A stretch of DNA of 64,000 bases from Pseudomonas serboccidentalis. GTDB taxonomy: Bacteria > Pseudomonadota > Gammaproteobacteria > Pseudomonadales > Pseudomonadaceae. Location of the stretch: assembly GCF_028830055.1 (NCBI RefSeq), contig NZ_CP101655.1, forward strand, positions 2,724,498 through 2,788,497, in the 5' to 3' direction. The position numbers and the translations under genes are program-made. The notes under the pieces are model-generated. The model was not told the origin of the DNA, did no database searches, and saw only the letters and a program-made list of their open reading frames with translations. The stretch's first letter is position 1, and each line of letters begins with the position of its first letter. Shown one piece after another: positions 17,947-27,236 of the stretch.

Positions 17947-18840
17947 ATGCTATGGAAAAAAGGCCGACGCAGTGACAACGTTGTCGACGCCCGGGGTGAT
18001 GAGGGCGACAGCGGTGGCGGCGGCATGCGTTTCGGTGGCGGCAAGGGCCTGAGCCTTGGGGCGATCCTGCTGATCGTGGGTATCGGCTGGATCACCGGAC
18101 AGGATCCATTGCAGATCCTCGGCCAGCTCACCGGGCAGATGACCGAGCAATCAGCCCCGGCCACTACGCAAACCCGTCAGGCGCCTCCGGCCAATGACCA
18201 ACAAGCCGAATTCGTCCGTTCGATCCTGGGCGATACCGAAGACACCTGGGGCGCGATCTTCCAGCAGGCCGGGCGCCAATATAAGGACCCGACCTTGGTG
18301 CTGTTCAGCAACCGGGTGAATTCCGCCTGCGGTCTCGCCACCTCGGCCACCGGCCCGTTCTATTGCCCGGCGGATCAGAAAGTCTATCTGGACATGGCGT
18401 TCTTCCAGGAAATGGCCCAGCGCTTCAAGGCTGCCGGCGACTTCGCCCAGGCCTATGTGATTGCGCACGAAGTCGGCCACCATGTGCAGACGCTGCTCGG
18501 CGTCTCGGCAAAAATTCAGGCCGCGCGTCAGCAGGGTCGGCAGATGCAGGGCGACGGCGGTTTGCTGGTGCGTCAGGAATTGCAGGCCGACTGCCTGGCC
18601 GGTGTCTGGGCCTACCATGCGCAAAAGCGCCTGAACTGGCTGGAACCCGGTGACATCGAAGAGGCCTTGAACGCGGCCAACGCCATCGGTGATGATCGCC
18701 TGCAACAACAGGGTCAGGGCCGTGTGGTGCCGGACTCGTTCACCCATGGTACGTCGGCGCAACGAGTGCGCTGGTTCAAAACCGGATTCGCCCAGGGCCA
18801 GGTCGGCCAGTGCGATACCTTTGCCGCGAAAAACCTGTAA
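17947..18840 (+). CDS. Neutral zinc metallopeptidase (YpfJ/KPN_02809 family)
   Basis: 297 residues from ATG 17947, preceded by AGAGGA. A glycine-rich cytoplasmic N-terminus (WKKGRRSDNVVDARGD) leads to one transmembrane helix (LSLGAILLIVGIGWITG, about residues 36-52). The rest is the putative peptidase domain with the zinc motif VIAHEVGHHVQ (HExxH) and the typical VYLDMAFFQEMAQRFKAAGD and QELQADCLAGVWAYH segments. It is anchored in the inner membrane. The natural substrate is unknown. The next gene starts directly after its stop, so they form an operon. Confidence 0.92.
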   Translation: MLWKKGRRSDNVVDARGDEGDSGGGGMRFGGGKGLSLGAILLIVGIGWITGQDPLQILGQLTGQMTEQSAPATTQTRQAPPANDQQAEFVRSILGDTEDTWGAIFQQAGRQYKDPTLVLFSNRVNSACGLATSATGPFYCPADQKVYLDMAFFQEMAQRFKAAGDFAQAYVIAHEVGHHVQTLLGVSAKIQAARQQGRQMQGDGGLLVRQELQADCLAGVWAYHAQKRLNWLEPGDIEEALNAANAIGDDRLQQQGQGRVVPDSFTHGTSAQRVRWFKTGFAQGQVGQCDTFAAKNL

Positions 18841-19794
18841 ATGCGCAAATGGCTTTTGGCTTTACTGATCATCGGCGGCAGTGCCCAGGCCGCCGGTGTC
18901 GATGCGATCAGTCCCGGGCGCCTGCAATTGAAGGCCGGGGAGATGGCCGTCGGCATCGGCCCGGCGCCGGAGAAAATCGAACGGGTGCTGATCGTCATTC
19001 ACGGTCGTCTGCGCAACGCCGAGACCTACCGCAAAAGCGCCGAAAGCGCCGCAGCACTGGCCGGGCAAACCGCGCACACGCTGGTGATCGCCCCGCAGTT
19101 TCTCAACGAAAGTGACGTCGCCCTGTATTCCCTGCCGAACACATTGCTGCGCTGGAAAGGCAACGAGTGGATGGGTGGCGGGTTATCCACAGGCCCGAAC
19201 CCGCTGAGTTCCTACGCCGCACTGGACGAAATCGTCGCCCGGATCAGCGATCGCAAGCAGTTTCCGGACGTAAAGCAGATCGTGATTTTCGGCCATTCCG
19301 GTGGCGGTCAGGTGGTGCAGCGCTATGCCCTGCTCGCCAAGGATCAGCCGGCGCTGAAGGCCAACGGCATTCGCCTGCGGTATGTGGTGGCCAACCCGTC
19401 GTCGTACGCATATTTCAATGAACAGCGGCCGGTGGCGTTCGATCACGCACACTGCCCGGGCTTCAACCGCTGGAAGTACGGTCTGACCGACATGCCGGTG
19501 TACGCCGGTGGGCAAACGCCGTTGCAGCTTGAAAGCAGTTACATCAAGCGTGAGGTGATTTATCTGCTCGGCCAACAGGACATCGACCCGCAGCATCCGG
19601 CGCTGGACAAGAGCTGCGCCGCCGAAGCCCAGGGCGCTTATCGCCTGGAACGCGGCAAACTGTTTTTCGGCTACCTGCTGCGCCGCCATCCGGAAGGGGT
19701 GAATCAGCGGCTGGTTGAAGTGCCCGGGGTGGGGCATAACGGCGATGGAATGCTGACGTCGCCCGAAGGGCAAAAAGCGTTGTTTGAGCAGTAA
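18841..19794 (+). CDS. Exported alpha/beta hydrolase-fold protein
   Basis: 317 residues with a signal peptide (MRKWLLALLIIGGSAQAAGV, cleavage near residue 18). The fold is indicated by the oxyanion strand RVLIVIHGRLRN, the nucleophile elbow IFGHSGGGQVVQRYAL (GxSxG with Ser), and a C-terminal PGVGHNGDGML with the probable catalytic His. It begins at the base after the metallopeptidase stop, with no gap. Substrate unknown; it resembles uncharacterised periplasmic hydrolases. Confidence 0.82.
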   Translation: MRKWLLALLIIGGSAQAAGVDAISPGRLQLKAGEMAVGIGPAPEKIERVLIVIHGRLRNAETYRKSAESAAALAGQTAHTLVIAPQFLNESDVALYSLPNTLLRWKGNEWMGGGLSTGPNPLSSYAALDEIVARISDRKQFPDVKQIVIFGHSGGGQVVQRYALLAKDQPALKANGIRLRYVVANPSSYAYFNEQRPVAFDHAHCPGFNRWKYGLTDMPVYAGGQTPLQLESSYIKREVIYLLGQQDIDPQHPALDKSCAAEAQGAYRLERGKLFFGYLLRRHPEGVNQRLVEVPGVGHNGDGMLTSPEGQKALFEQ

Positions 19795-19815
19795 GCTGTT
19801 TGGTGGAGTTGATGC

Positions 19816-19889
19816 CCTCTTCGCGAGCAAGCTCGCTCCCACAGGGGAATTGTATTCCCAATGTGGGAGCGAGCTTGCTCGCGAAGAGG
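19816..19889. repeat. REP inverted pair, family B
   Basis: Facing copies of CCTCTTCGCGAGCAAGCTCG / CTCCCACA around a short AT-rich spacer, between convergent genes. Confidence 0.92.
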
Positions 19890-19911
19890 CCCGGTCAGAC
19901 AAAGTAGATTC

Positions 19912-20505
19912 TCAGGCCGAAAGCATCTGCCGCAACACCACACAATCCTGCGCATGCCAATCCGTCAGCTCCGGCCACGGGTTATCCGGCAAATTCACCA
20001 GCACCGTCCGCGCCCCGGCCGCCCGCCCGCAATCCAGGTCGAAGCGGTAATCACCGACCATCACCATCTCGCTGGCCGGCACCTTCCAGGCCTCGGCCAG
20101 TTTCAGCAAACCTCCGGGATGCGGCTTGGGCGGGGCTTCGTCGCGGCCCAACACATCTTCCACGGCGAAGCAGTCAGCCAGGCCAATCGCTTCGAGCGTC
20201 ACATGCGCCAGTTCCCGCGCGTTGCGCGTCAGGATGCCAAGGCGATAACCACGCCCGTGCAGGTCGCGCACCAGCTCCACCGCTCCGGCAGCCGGTTTTG
20301 AACCCAGCGCCAGATCACGCTCATGCTCCAGCAGCCACGCATGTTTAGCCGCCGCCTCATCGGCGGGCAACGCCGCGAGATGGGTGAGAATGTCGTCCTC
20401 GGGCGGAATCGCCAGCGCCACGCGGATTGCGGCAAAATCGTGCACCGCGACCGTCAGGGTGCCGTCCATGTCGAACACCCAGTGCTTCACATCGCTCAGG
20501 CTCAT
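19912..20505 (-). CDS. HAD-superfamily hydrolase
   Basis: 197 residues from ATG 20505; upstream open frame belongs to tesB. HAD motif I is VFDMDGTLTVA (nucleophile Asp and acid Asp), motif II LGILTRNARE, the Lys is in APPKPHPGGLLKLAEAW and motif III is MVMVGDYRFDLDCGRAAGA. It is probably a phosphatase of the phosphoglycolate/pyrophosphatase type; the substrate is not readable. The start overlaps the tesB stop by four bases (ATGA), so they are co-expressed. Confidence 0.88.
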   Translation of the reverse strand: MSLSDVKHWVFDMDGTLTVAVHDFAAIRVALAIPPEDDILTHLAALPADEAAAKHAWLLEHERDLALGSKPAAGAVELVRDLHGRGYRLGILTRNARELAHVTLEAIGLADCFAVEDVLGRDEAPPKPHPGGLLKLAEAWKVPASEMVMVGDYRFDLDCGRAAGARTVLVNLPDNPWPELTDWHAQDCVVLRQMLSA

Positions 20506-21371
20506 GCCCAGTCCTTGCGGTGACGAATCAAGCCTTCCTGGGTCACCGACGCCACCAACTGCCCGGCGCGGTTGTACACGCTGCCACGGGAGAAACCACG
20601 GGAATTGCCGGCCCACGGGCTGTCCATCGCGTAGAGCAGCCAGTCATCGGCGCGCAGATCGTTGTGGAACCACAGCGCGTGATCGAGGCTGGCGACCTGC
20701 ATGTCTTTCTGCCAGACCGACTTGCCGTGGGGCAGCATCGAGGTGGTCAGCAGCCCGAAGTCCGAGGCGTAGGCCAGCAGGTATTTGTGCAATGCCGGAA
20801 TGTCGGCCAGCGCACCGTCGGCGCGGAACCACACGTATTTCACCGGATCGGCTGGCTGCGGGTTGTACGGGTCTTTTTCGGTGACCGGGCGCACTTCGAT
20901 CGGTTTCGGGCACAGCAGTTTTTCGCGCATGAGCTCGGGGATCAGGTGCGCGCGTTGCTGGGTCAGTTCCAGCTCCGACGGCAGGTTTTCCGGACCGACC
21001 ACCACCGGCATCTGGCTCTGGTGCTCGAAGCCTTCTTCGTCGTACTGAAACGACGCACTGCAGGTAAAGATCGGGTGCCCCTTCTGGATCGCCGTCACCC
21101 GCCGGGTGCTGAAACTGCCGCCATCACGCACACGATCAACCGAGTACACCACCGGCAACTTGGCATCGCCCGGGCGCAGAAAGTAGCCGTGCATCGAATG
21201 CACATGGCGCGCCTCTTCAACCGTCTGACTGGCCGCCGACAGCGACTGGCCGAGCACTTGACCACCGAACAACTGACGGAAACCCAAGTCCTGACTGCGG
21301 CCACGGAACAGGTTTTCCTCGATCGGTTCCAGGGTCAGCAGGTCGACCAGATCTTCCAACACTTGGCTCAT
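20502..21371 (-). CDS. tesB: Acyl-CoA thioesterase II
   Basis: 289 residues, a tandem hot-dog protein. The start MSQVLEDLVDLLTLEPIEEN is the TesB signature; RLFGGQVLGQSL-type (here RQLFGGQVLGQSLSAA), HSMHGYFLRPGDAKLPVVY, and the C-terminal ASLDHALWFHNDLRADDWL with the catalytic Asp, then YNRAGQLVASVTQEGLIR are all conserved. It hydrolyses medium- and long-chain acyl-CoAs in the cytoplasm. Coupled with the downstream HAD gene. Confidence 0.95.
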   Translation of the reverse strand: MSQVLEDLVDLLTLEPIEENLFRGRSQDLGFRQLFGGQVLGQSLSAASQTVEEARHVHSMHGYFLRPGDAKLPVVYSVDRVRDGGSFSTRRVTAIQKGHPIFTCSASFQYDEEGFEHQSQMPVVVGPENLPSELELTQQRAHLIPELMREKLLCPKPIEVRPVTEKDPYNPQPADPVKYVWFRADGALADIPALHKYLLAYASDFGLLTTSMLPHGKSVWQKDMQVASLDHALWFHNDLRADDWLLYAMDSPWAGNSRGFSRGSVYNRAGQLVASVTQEGLIRHRKDWA

Positions 21372-21475
21372 TCAGACTCTCCTCACACAACGCTATGCCG
21401 CGCAGTCTTGGCTGCGGCGGCCCATTCAGGTTCTGCGCGAGCCACTGTCGCGCCATTGTAAACGTCCGTGTCGGC

Positions 21476-22045
21476 TTAGCCATGCAAGGTCTGTAGCCAT
21501 TGCTCCCGGGTGATGCGGTACAACAGATGCCGACGCAACGGGTGATCGACGGCAAGTTTGGGGTGATCGAAATCATCGGCCGGATCGTGATGCATGCCAA
21601 TCGCCTGCATGACTTTCTCCGACGGCAGATTGCTTTGTGCGGTGAAGGACACGATCTCCTTCAGTGCCAGCCGATCGAAGCCCGCACGCAATGCGGTCCA
21701 GGCCGCCTCACTGGCGTAGCCCAGGCCCCAATGCTCGCGGGCCAGACGCCAGCCGATTTCCACCGCCGGAGTGAATGGCGCATCGAAACCGACCACACCG
21801 AGGCCGGTAAAACCGATGAACTCGCCGCTGTCCTTGCGCTCCAGCGCCCATAGACCGAAACCGTGCTCGGCAAAATGCCCGCGCACCCGGCCGATCATCG
21901 ACGCACTTTCCAGACGACTCATCGGCGTCGGAAAATAGCGCATCACCTGCGGATCGGCGCACATCGCTGCAAATGCCGGCAAATCCTCGTCGCGCCACTG
22001 GCGCATCAACAGGCGTGCGCTTTCGAGTTCGTTTATCGGCTCCAT
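21476..22045 (-). CDS. GNAT-family N-acetyltransferase (RimJ/RimL type)
   Basis: 189 residues from ATG 22045 with a GGAGGGG ribosome site. The start MEPINELESARLLMRQWRDE and ADPQVMRYFP are typical of the Acetyltransf_3 group; the acetyl-CoA loop is IGWRLAREHWGLGYASEA (Q/RxxGxG/A). The open frame upstream across the divergent deacetylase-like gene is chance. Substrate unknown, possibly a protein N-terminus or small amine. It diverges from the histone-deacetylase-like gene. Confidence 0.88.
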   Translation of the reverse strand: MEPINELESARLLMRQWRDEDLPAFAAMCADPQVMRYFPTPMSRLESASMIGRVRGHFAEHGFGLWALERKDSGEFIGFTGLGVVGFDAPFTPAVEIGWRLAREHWGLGYASEAAWTALRAGFDRLALKEIVSFTAQSNLPSEKVMQAIGMHHDPADDFDHPKLAVDHPLRRHLLYRITREQWLQTLHG

Positions 22046-22141
22046 CGTGCCCCTCCGTTTCCATGCCGCAAGTCTACATCGCTGGTAGGATCCTTCACGC
22101 TTTCCTGCGTTCCTGATCCCACGTTCTGATAAGAAATCACC

Positions 22142-23062
22142 ATGCCACTGCCGCTGATCTACCACGAAGACTACAGCCCCGAGTTTCCGGCGGATCACCG
22201 CTTTCCGATGGACAAGTTCCGCTTGCTTCGCGATCACCTGATCGACAGCGGCCTGACCCGCGACGCCGACCTGCTGCGTCCGCAGATCTGTCCCAACGAC
22301 ATCCTCGCCCTGGCCCATGACCGTCGCTATATCGAACGCTACATGAGCGGCGAGTTGTCCCGCGAAGACCAGCGGCGTCTCGGTCTGCCGTGGAACGAAG
22401 CGCTGGCCCGACGCACCGTGCGGGCCGTGGGCGGTTCGATTCTGGCGGCAGAAAAAGCCTTGGAACACGGCCTCGCCTGTCACCTGGCCGGCGGCACGCA
22501 TCATGCCCACTACGATTACCCGGCCGGGTTCTGCATTTTCAATGACCTGGCGATCATCAGCCATTACCTGCTGCAAAGCGGTCGGGTGAACCGGGTGCTG
22601 ATCTTCGATTGCGACGTGCATCAGGGCGATGGCACCGCGCGAATTCTCCACGACACCCCGGAGGCAATCACCGTTTCCCTGCACTGCGAAAAGAATTTTC
22701 CTGCACGCAAGGCCGAAAGCGACTGGGACATCCCACTGCCCAAAGGCATGGGCGACGCCGACTATTTGAAGGTGGTCGATGACACGCTCAACTACCTGCT
22801 GCCGCTGTATCAACCGGACCTGGTGCTGTACGACGCCGGGGTCGATGTGCACAAGGACGACGCCCTCGGTTATCTGCAGCTGACAGACGCCGGCGTCGCC
22901 GCCCGCGATGAAAGCGTGATGCGCCATTGCCTGGGTCGCGATATCCCGGTGGTCGGCGTCATCGGTGGCGGCTACAGCAAGGATCGCCACGCCCTCGCCC
23001 GCCGCCACGGCATCCTGCATCACAGCGCGCAACGGGTCTGGACGTCACACGGTTGTCATTAA
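22142..23062 (+). CDS. Histone-deacetylase-like amidohydrolase, class IV type
   Basis: 306 residues. Zinc-site and charge-relay motifs are intact: CHLAGGTHHAHYDYPAGFCIFND (His-His pair region), IFDCDVHQGDGTA (zinc ligands Asp and His), VLYDAGVDVHKDDALGYL (zinc ligand Asp) and GVIGGGYSKD. The short length and the start IYHEDYSPEFPADHRFPMDKF match the HDAC11-like (class IV) branch found in many Pseudomonas. Bacterial members deacetylate small molecules such as polyamines or unknown substrates. Confidence 0.92.
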   Translation: MPLPLIYHEDYSPEFPADHRFPMDKFRLLRDHLIDSGLTRDADLLRPQICPNDILALAHDRRYIERYMSGELSREDQRRLGLPWNEALARRTVRAVGGSILAAEKALEHGLACHLAGGTHHAHYDYPAGFCIFNDLAIISHYLLQSGRVNRVLIFDCDVHQGDGTARILHDTPEAITVSLHCEKNFPARKAESDWDIPLPKGMGDADYLKVVDDTLNYLLPLYQPDLVLYDAGVDVHKDDALGYLQLTDAGVAARDESVMRHCLGRDIPVVGVIGGGYSKDRHALARRHGILHHSAQRVWTSHGCH

Positions 23063-23201
23063 GCTGTGCTGCGTTACCCACAATGGCTGTGGAACGGCCT
23101 GTGGATAACCTGAGCGAAAGGGACTACAGGCCACACTGGATATGGCCTGCAATGCACTGATCAATTTTCAACCAGTTCCTGGAATTCACCTTCGATACCC
23201 T

Positions 23202-23287
23202 TGTAGGAGCTGCCGCAGGCTGCGATCTCTTGATCTTGTTTTGTAAGGTTCAAGATCAAAAGATCGCAGCCTGCGGCAGCTCCTACA
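23202..23287. repeat. REP inverted pair, family A
   Basis: Facing copies of the family A repeat with the variant GCCGCAGGCTG in both arms, located just before the flavoprotein gene. Confidence 0.9.
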
Positions 23288-23341
23288 CGGATCCCGGCTG
23301 TTAGAATGCGCGCCTTATCCCGCCATACCGCAGCGCACGCC

Positions 23342-24586
23342 ATGACCCAGACTTCCGCCCCCCTCCCCGCTCACGTCGCCATCATCGGCGGTGGCCCCGC
23401 CGGCCTGATGGCCGCCGAAGTGCTGAGCCAGGCCGGCGTGCGCGTCGATCTGTACGACGGCATGCCTTCGGTGGGGCGCAAGTTCCTGCTGGCCGGGGTC
23501 GGCGGCATGAACATCACCCATTCCGAAGCCTATCCGGCGTTCCTCGCGCGCTACGCCGAACGCGCGCCGCAGATCGCGCCGTTGCTGCGCGCCTTCGACG
23601 CCGATGCGTTGTGCCGCTGGATTCATGAACTGGGCATCGAAACCTTCATCGGCAGTTCCGGCCGGGTGTTCCCCACCGACATGAAGGCCGCGCCGTTGCT
23701 ACGCGCCTGGCTCAAGCGCCTGCGCGACAGCGGCGTGGTTATCCACACCCGGCATCGCTGGCTCGGTTGGGATGAACACGGCGCACTGCGCATCGCCAGC
23801 CCGGAGGGCGAAATAACCGTCAAACCCGATGCCACCCTGCTCGCCCTTGGCGGCGGCAGTTGGTCGCGCCTGGGTTCGGACGGCGCGTGGATGCTGCCAC
23901 TGGAGCAAAAAGGCGTAGGACTGGCGCCGTTGCAGCCGAGCAATTGCGGCTTCGAGGTGCAGGCCTGGAGCGAGTTCCTTGTCAGCAAATTCGCCGGCGC
24001 ACCGCTGAAAAACGTCGCCATCGGTTTGAACGACGATATCCCGCGCTTGGGCGAATGCGTGATCACCGCAACAGGTGTCGAAGGCAGCCTGATCTACGCG
24101 CTGTCGGCGCCGATTCGCGAAGCGATCAACGCGCATGGCTCAGCCACGGTGCACATCGATCTGCTGCCCGGCCGGCCTGTGGATAAATTACAGGCAGCGT
24201 TGAGCAAGCCGCGAGGTTCACGCTCGATGGCCAAGCATCTGCACAGTCAGGTCGGGATCGACGGGGTGAAAGCGGCGTTGTTGCGCGAACTGAGCGACGC
24301 CGCAACCTTTGCCGATCCCGCGCTGTTGGCCCGGGCGATCAAGGCTTTGCCGTTGACCCTGGTGAAAACCCGACCGCTGGACGAAGCGATCAGCAGCGCC
24401 GGTGGTGTGACGTTCAAGGCGATGGATGAGCGTCTGATGCTCAAGGCGTTGCCGGGGGTGTTCTGCGCGGGGGAGATGCTCGATTGGGAAGCGCCGACGG
24501 GCGGGTATTTGCTGACCGGATGCTTTGCCAGCGGGCGGGCTGCGGGGTTGGGGATGCTGGAGTGGTTGCAGCGCAAAACCCTGTAG
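23342..24586 (+). CDS. Flavoprotein of the HI0933/YhiN family (TIGR03862 type)
   Basis: 414 residues from ATG 23342. The dinucleotide-binding motif VAIIGGGPAGLMAAEVLSQA is at the N-terminus, followed by GRKFLLAGVGGMNITHSEA and the late FAD motif GVFCAGEMLDWEAPTGGYLL, all typical of the HI0933 family. These proteins bind FAD; the reaction is unknown. The last codons and the TAG stop are made by the left arm of a REP element, so the insertion has reset the C-terminus by at most a few residues. Confidence 0.9.
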   Translation: MTQTSAPLPAHVAIIGGGPAGLMAAEVLSQAGVRVDLYDGMPSVGRKFLLAGVGGMNITHSEAYPAFLARYAERAPQIAPLLRAFDADALCRWIHELGIETFIGSSGRVFPTDMKAAPLLRAWLKRLRDSGVVIHTRHRWLGWDEHGALRIASPEGEITVKPDATLLALGGGSWSRLGSDGAWMLPLEQKGVGLAPLQPSNCGFEVQAWSEFLVSKFAGAPLKNVAIGLNDDIPRLGECVITATGVEGSLIYALSAPIREAINAHGSATVHIDLLPGRPVDKLQAALSKPRGSRSMAKHLHSQVGIDGVKAALLRELSDAATFADPALLARAIKALPLTLVKTRPLDEAISSAGGVTFKAMDERLMLKALPGVFCAGEMLDWEAPTGGYLLTGCFASGRAAGLGMLEWLQRKTL

Positions 24587-24668
24587 GAGCTGACGAGTGA
24601 AACGAGGCTGCGATCTTTTGATCGGTAAAAACAAGATCAAGAGATCGCAGCGTGCCGCAGCTCCTACA
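24582..24668. repeat. REP inverted pair, family A, asymmetric arms
   Basis: The left arm carries the variant CTGACGAGTGAAACGAGGCTG, the right arm GTGCCGCAGC. The left arm supplies the stop codon of the flavoprotein gene. Confidence 0.85.
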
Positions 24669-24725
24669 GGGGGGAACGCGTTCCCAATGTGCGAGCGAAG
24701 GTGTCCTTAGCGACGCCGCATCAAA

Positions 24726-26066
24726 TCAAGGCTTACGCTTACGCGGCCCAGTATTGAACACCGGCACCTTACGCACAGGCTTGATCGAAGGCTCCGGCGC
24801 CTGGGTATCGCCACTGTCGACCCACTTGCCGAGATTGCGCTTGCCGCCACCGCCGCCGGAGGTCTTTGGCTTTTTCGGTTTCTTCGGCTTCTTGATCACC
24901 TGACCGCTGGCATCGGTATCCGGCACGCGGTGTTCAGGTTCGAAGTCCGGTTCGTTCTGGCGCTTCAAGGTCTGACGCGTGAGCATCTCGATCGCCGACA
25001 GCAGATTCACTTCGTCGGCACACACCAGCGAAATCGCCTCGCCGGTCGAGCCCGCACGGCCGGTACGACCGATGCGGTGGATGTAGTCCTCGGCGACGAT
25101 CGGCAGGTCGAAGTTGACCACCAGCGGCAGGTCTTCGATATCCAGACCACGAGCCGCCACGTCGGTGGCCACCAGAATCTGCACTTCACTGAGTTTGAAA
25201 CGATCCAGTGCACGCTGACGGGTCGCCTGCGGTTTGTCGCCATGGATGCCGTCGGCGTTGACACCGAGGCCCTGGAGTTTTTCCACCAGCGCGTCGACGC
25301 CGTTACGGGTCTTGGCGAACACCAGCACCTGCTTCCACTTGTTCTTGCGCATCAGGTGCACGAACAGTTCCGGCTTGCGCTTCTTGTCCACCGTCACCAC
25401 CCACTGCTTGACGGTGTTGGCCGCCACGTTGCGCGGGCTGACTTCAATGCTCAGCGGATCGTTGAGCATCTGCCCGGCCAGCAGACGGATGTCATCGGAG
25501 AAGGTCGCGGAGAACAGCAACGTCTGGCGCTTCTTCGGCAGCATGCGGTAAATGTTCGCCAGTTCTTCGGAGAAACCCAGGTCGAGCATGCGGTCGGCTT
25601 CGTCCAACACCAGGGTTTGCAGCTGATTGAATTTCAGCGCGTTCTGGCGAAACAGATCGAGCAGGCGGCCCGGGGTCGCCACCAGCAGATCGACGCCGCT
25701 GCGCAGCTTCATCATCTGCGGGTTGATGCTGACGCCGCCGTATACCGCGTAGGTGCGCAGCGGCAGGTTTTCAGCGTACTGGCGCACGGATTCGTGAACC
25801 TGCTCGGCCAGTTCGCGGGTCGGCACCAGAATCAGTGCGCGCACCGAGTTGGCGGTGACTTTCGGCCCTTCCATGGCCAGCAACTGCAGCAGCGGCAAGG
25901 CGAAACCGGCGGTCTTGCCGGTGCCGGTCTGGGCCGCAGCCATCAGGTCGCGACCGGCCAGAACGGCCGGAATGGCTTGCGCCTGGACCGGCGTTGGAGT
26001 CTGGTAGCCGAGCGTCTCGAGGGAGCGCAGCAAGGGTTCGATCAGGCCAAGGGTGGCGAAAGTCAT
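24726..26066 (-). CDS. rhlE: DEAD-box ATP-dependent RNA helicase RhlE
   Basis: 446 residues from ATG 26066. The Q motif (GYQTPTPVQAQAIP), Walker A AAQTGTGKTAGF, PTRELAEQ, DEADRMLDLGF, SAT and YIHRIGRTGRAG are all present, giving two complete RecA-like domains. The C-terminal 60 residues are a basic tail with KKPKKPKKPK and a glycine run, as in RhlE, used for RNA contact. It remodels RNA in ribosome maturation or decay. Monocistronic. Confidence 0.93.
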   Translation of the reverse strand: MTFATLGLIEPLLRSLETLGYQTPTPVQAQAIPAVLAGRDLMAAAQTGTGKTAGFALPLLQLLAMEGPKVTANSVRALILVPTRELAEQVHESVRQYAENLPLRTYAVYGGVSINPQMMKLRSGVDLLVATPGRLLDLFRQNALKFNQLQTLVLDEADRMLDLGFSEELANIYRMLPKKRQTLLFSATFSDDIRLLAGQMLNDPLSIEVSPRNVAANTVKQWVVTVDKKRKPELFVHLMRKNKWKQVLVFAKTRNGVDALVEKLQGLGVNADGIHGDKPQATRQRALDRFKLSEVQILVATDVAARGLDIEDLPLVVNFDLPIVAEDYIHRIGRTGRAGSTGEAISLVCADEVNLLSAIEMLTRQTLKRQNEPDFEPEHRVPDTDASGQVIKKPKKPKKPKTSGGGGGKRNLGKWVDSGDTQAPEPSIKPVRKVPVFNTGPRKRKP

Positions 26067-26131
26067 GGGAATACCGTAGGAAAATTCAGCGCAGTTGTGC
26101 GACACGAGTGTGCAATGGCGCGCAGTTTACC

Positions 26132-27073
26132 CTAATTCACACGCTGTTCTGCTGGAACGGCAGTCTTCGGCGCCTCCACGACGAGCGGCTGCGCCGGCCG
26201 CCGCCACTGCGGCAGACCGATCAGCACCACCGCGCTGATGATCACCAGCATCGCCAGCGCTTCCTCCATGCCGATGGTCTCGCCGACAAACACGATCCCC
26301 AGCAACACCGCCACCGCCGGGTTGACGTAGGCATAGCTGGTGGCCGCCGCCGGGCGCACATGCTTAAGCAGGTACATGTAGGAGTTAAAGGCGATGATCG
26401 AGCCGAAGAAGATCAGATAGCCCAGGGCTAGCCAGCCTTCCACCGGCGGCAAGGCTTGCAGGTGTTCGCCGCTCACCGCGCTGCCGATCAGCAGGACCAC
26501 GCCGCCCACCAGCATCTCCACGGCACTGGCCATCGCCCCTTACGGCAGCGGCAGGTGTTTGCTCCACACCGAGCCGAACGCCCAGGTCGCCGCCGCGAAA
26601 ATCAGCAGCGCCGCGCCCAAGGGGCTCGACTGCAGGTTGGAGCCCATGTTGAGCATGGCGATACCGACAATCCCCAACGCCACCCCGGCCCATTCCAGAC
26701 GAGTGTTACGCGCGCCCCAGAAATAGCCGAAGAGCAAGGTAAACAACGGCACCGTCGCCACTGCCAGTGCCGCCACGCCGGACGCCACGCCCGTGTGCTC
26801 GGCCACGCTCACCGCGCCGTTACCGAAACTGAGCAGCAGGATCCCGATGATCCCCGCCGCTTTCCACTGCGCCCAGGTCGGCGCCGGTGCCCCGCGCCAG
26901 CGCAGGAAGGCGTACATCAGGCTGCCCGCAATCACGAAGCGCACCCCGCCGAGCATCAGCGGCGGCCAGTATTCGACGCCGAGGCGGATCACCAGATAGG
27001 TCGACCCCCAAATCACGTACAGCGCGAAAAACGCGGCGATCAACGGCAAGGAAAAACGGCGCAAGGCAGGCAT
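26132..27073 (-). pseudogene. yedA-type EamA transporter broken by one in-frame stop
   Basis: Read through, this is a normal 313-codon drug/metabolite transporter with ten helices (start MPALRRFSLPLIAAFFALYV, then the WGSTYLVIRLGVEYWPPL signature of YedA). The frame is cut by a single TAA at 26540-26542, after SVWSKHLPLP and before GAMASAVEML, in the middle of the second repeat. No bases are missing and both halves stay in frame, so a CAA to TAA change is the likely cause. It is either a recent pseudogene or a sequencing error. The Lrp-type regulator is divergent next door. Confidence 0.85.
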
Positions 27074-27236
27074 GGGCAGCTCGAAGGTCAGAGGTAGCGG
27101 ATGGATTATTCTAGAAAGGCCGGCGAGCAAAAATAAGCTACAAAACCTGTTTATCGCGCCGGTACACTTTTGAAAGAACGGAGATCGGCGGGATAAACCG
27201 TGATTTCGAAAGTCTGGCAATTTCAGGAGTCTGGCC

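Noticed and set aside
21476..23032. 518-residue fusion of GNAT with an unknown N-terminal domain
   Set aside because: The extra N-terminal part is the antisense of the deacetylase-like gene; the GNAT has its own ATG with a strong ribosome site at 22045.
24582..24668. CRISPR-like or phage attachment repeat
   Set aside because: The repeats are facing pairs of known REP-type sequence spread over the window, not tandem direct repeats with spacers; no cas gene or integrase is present.
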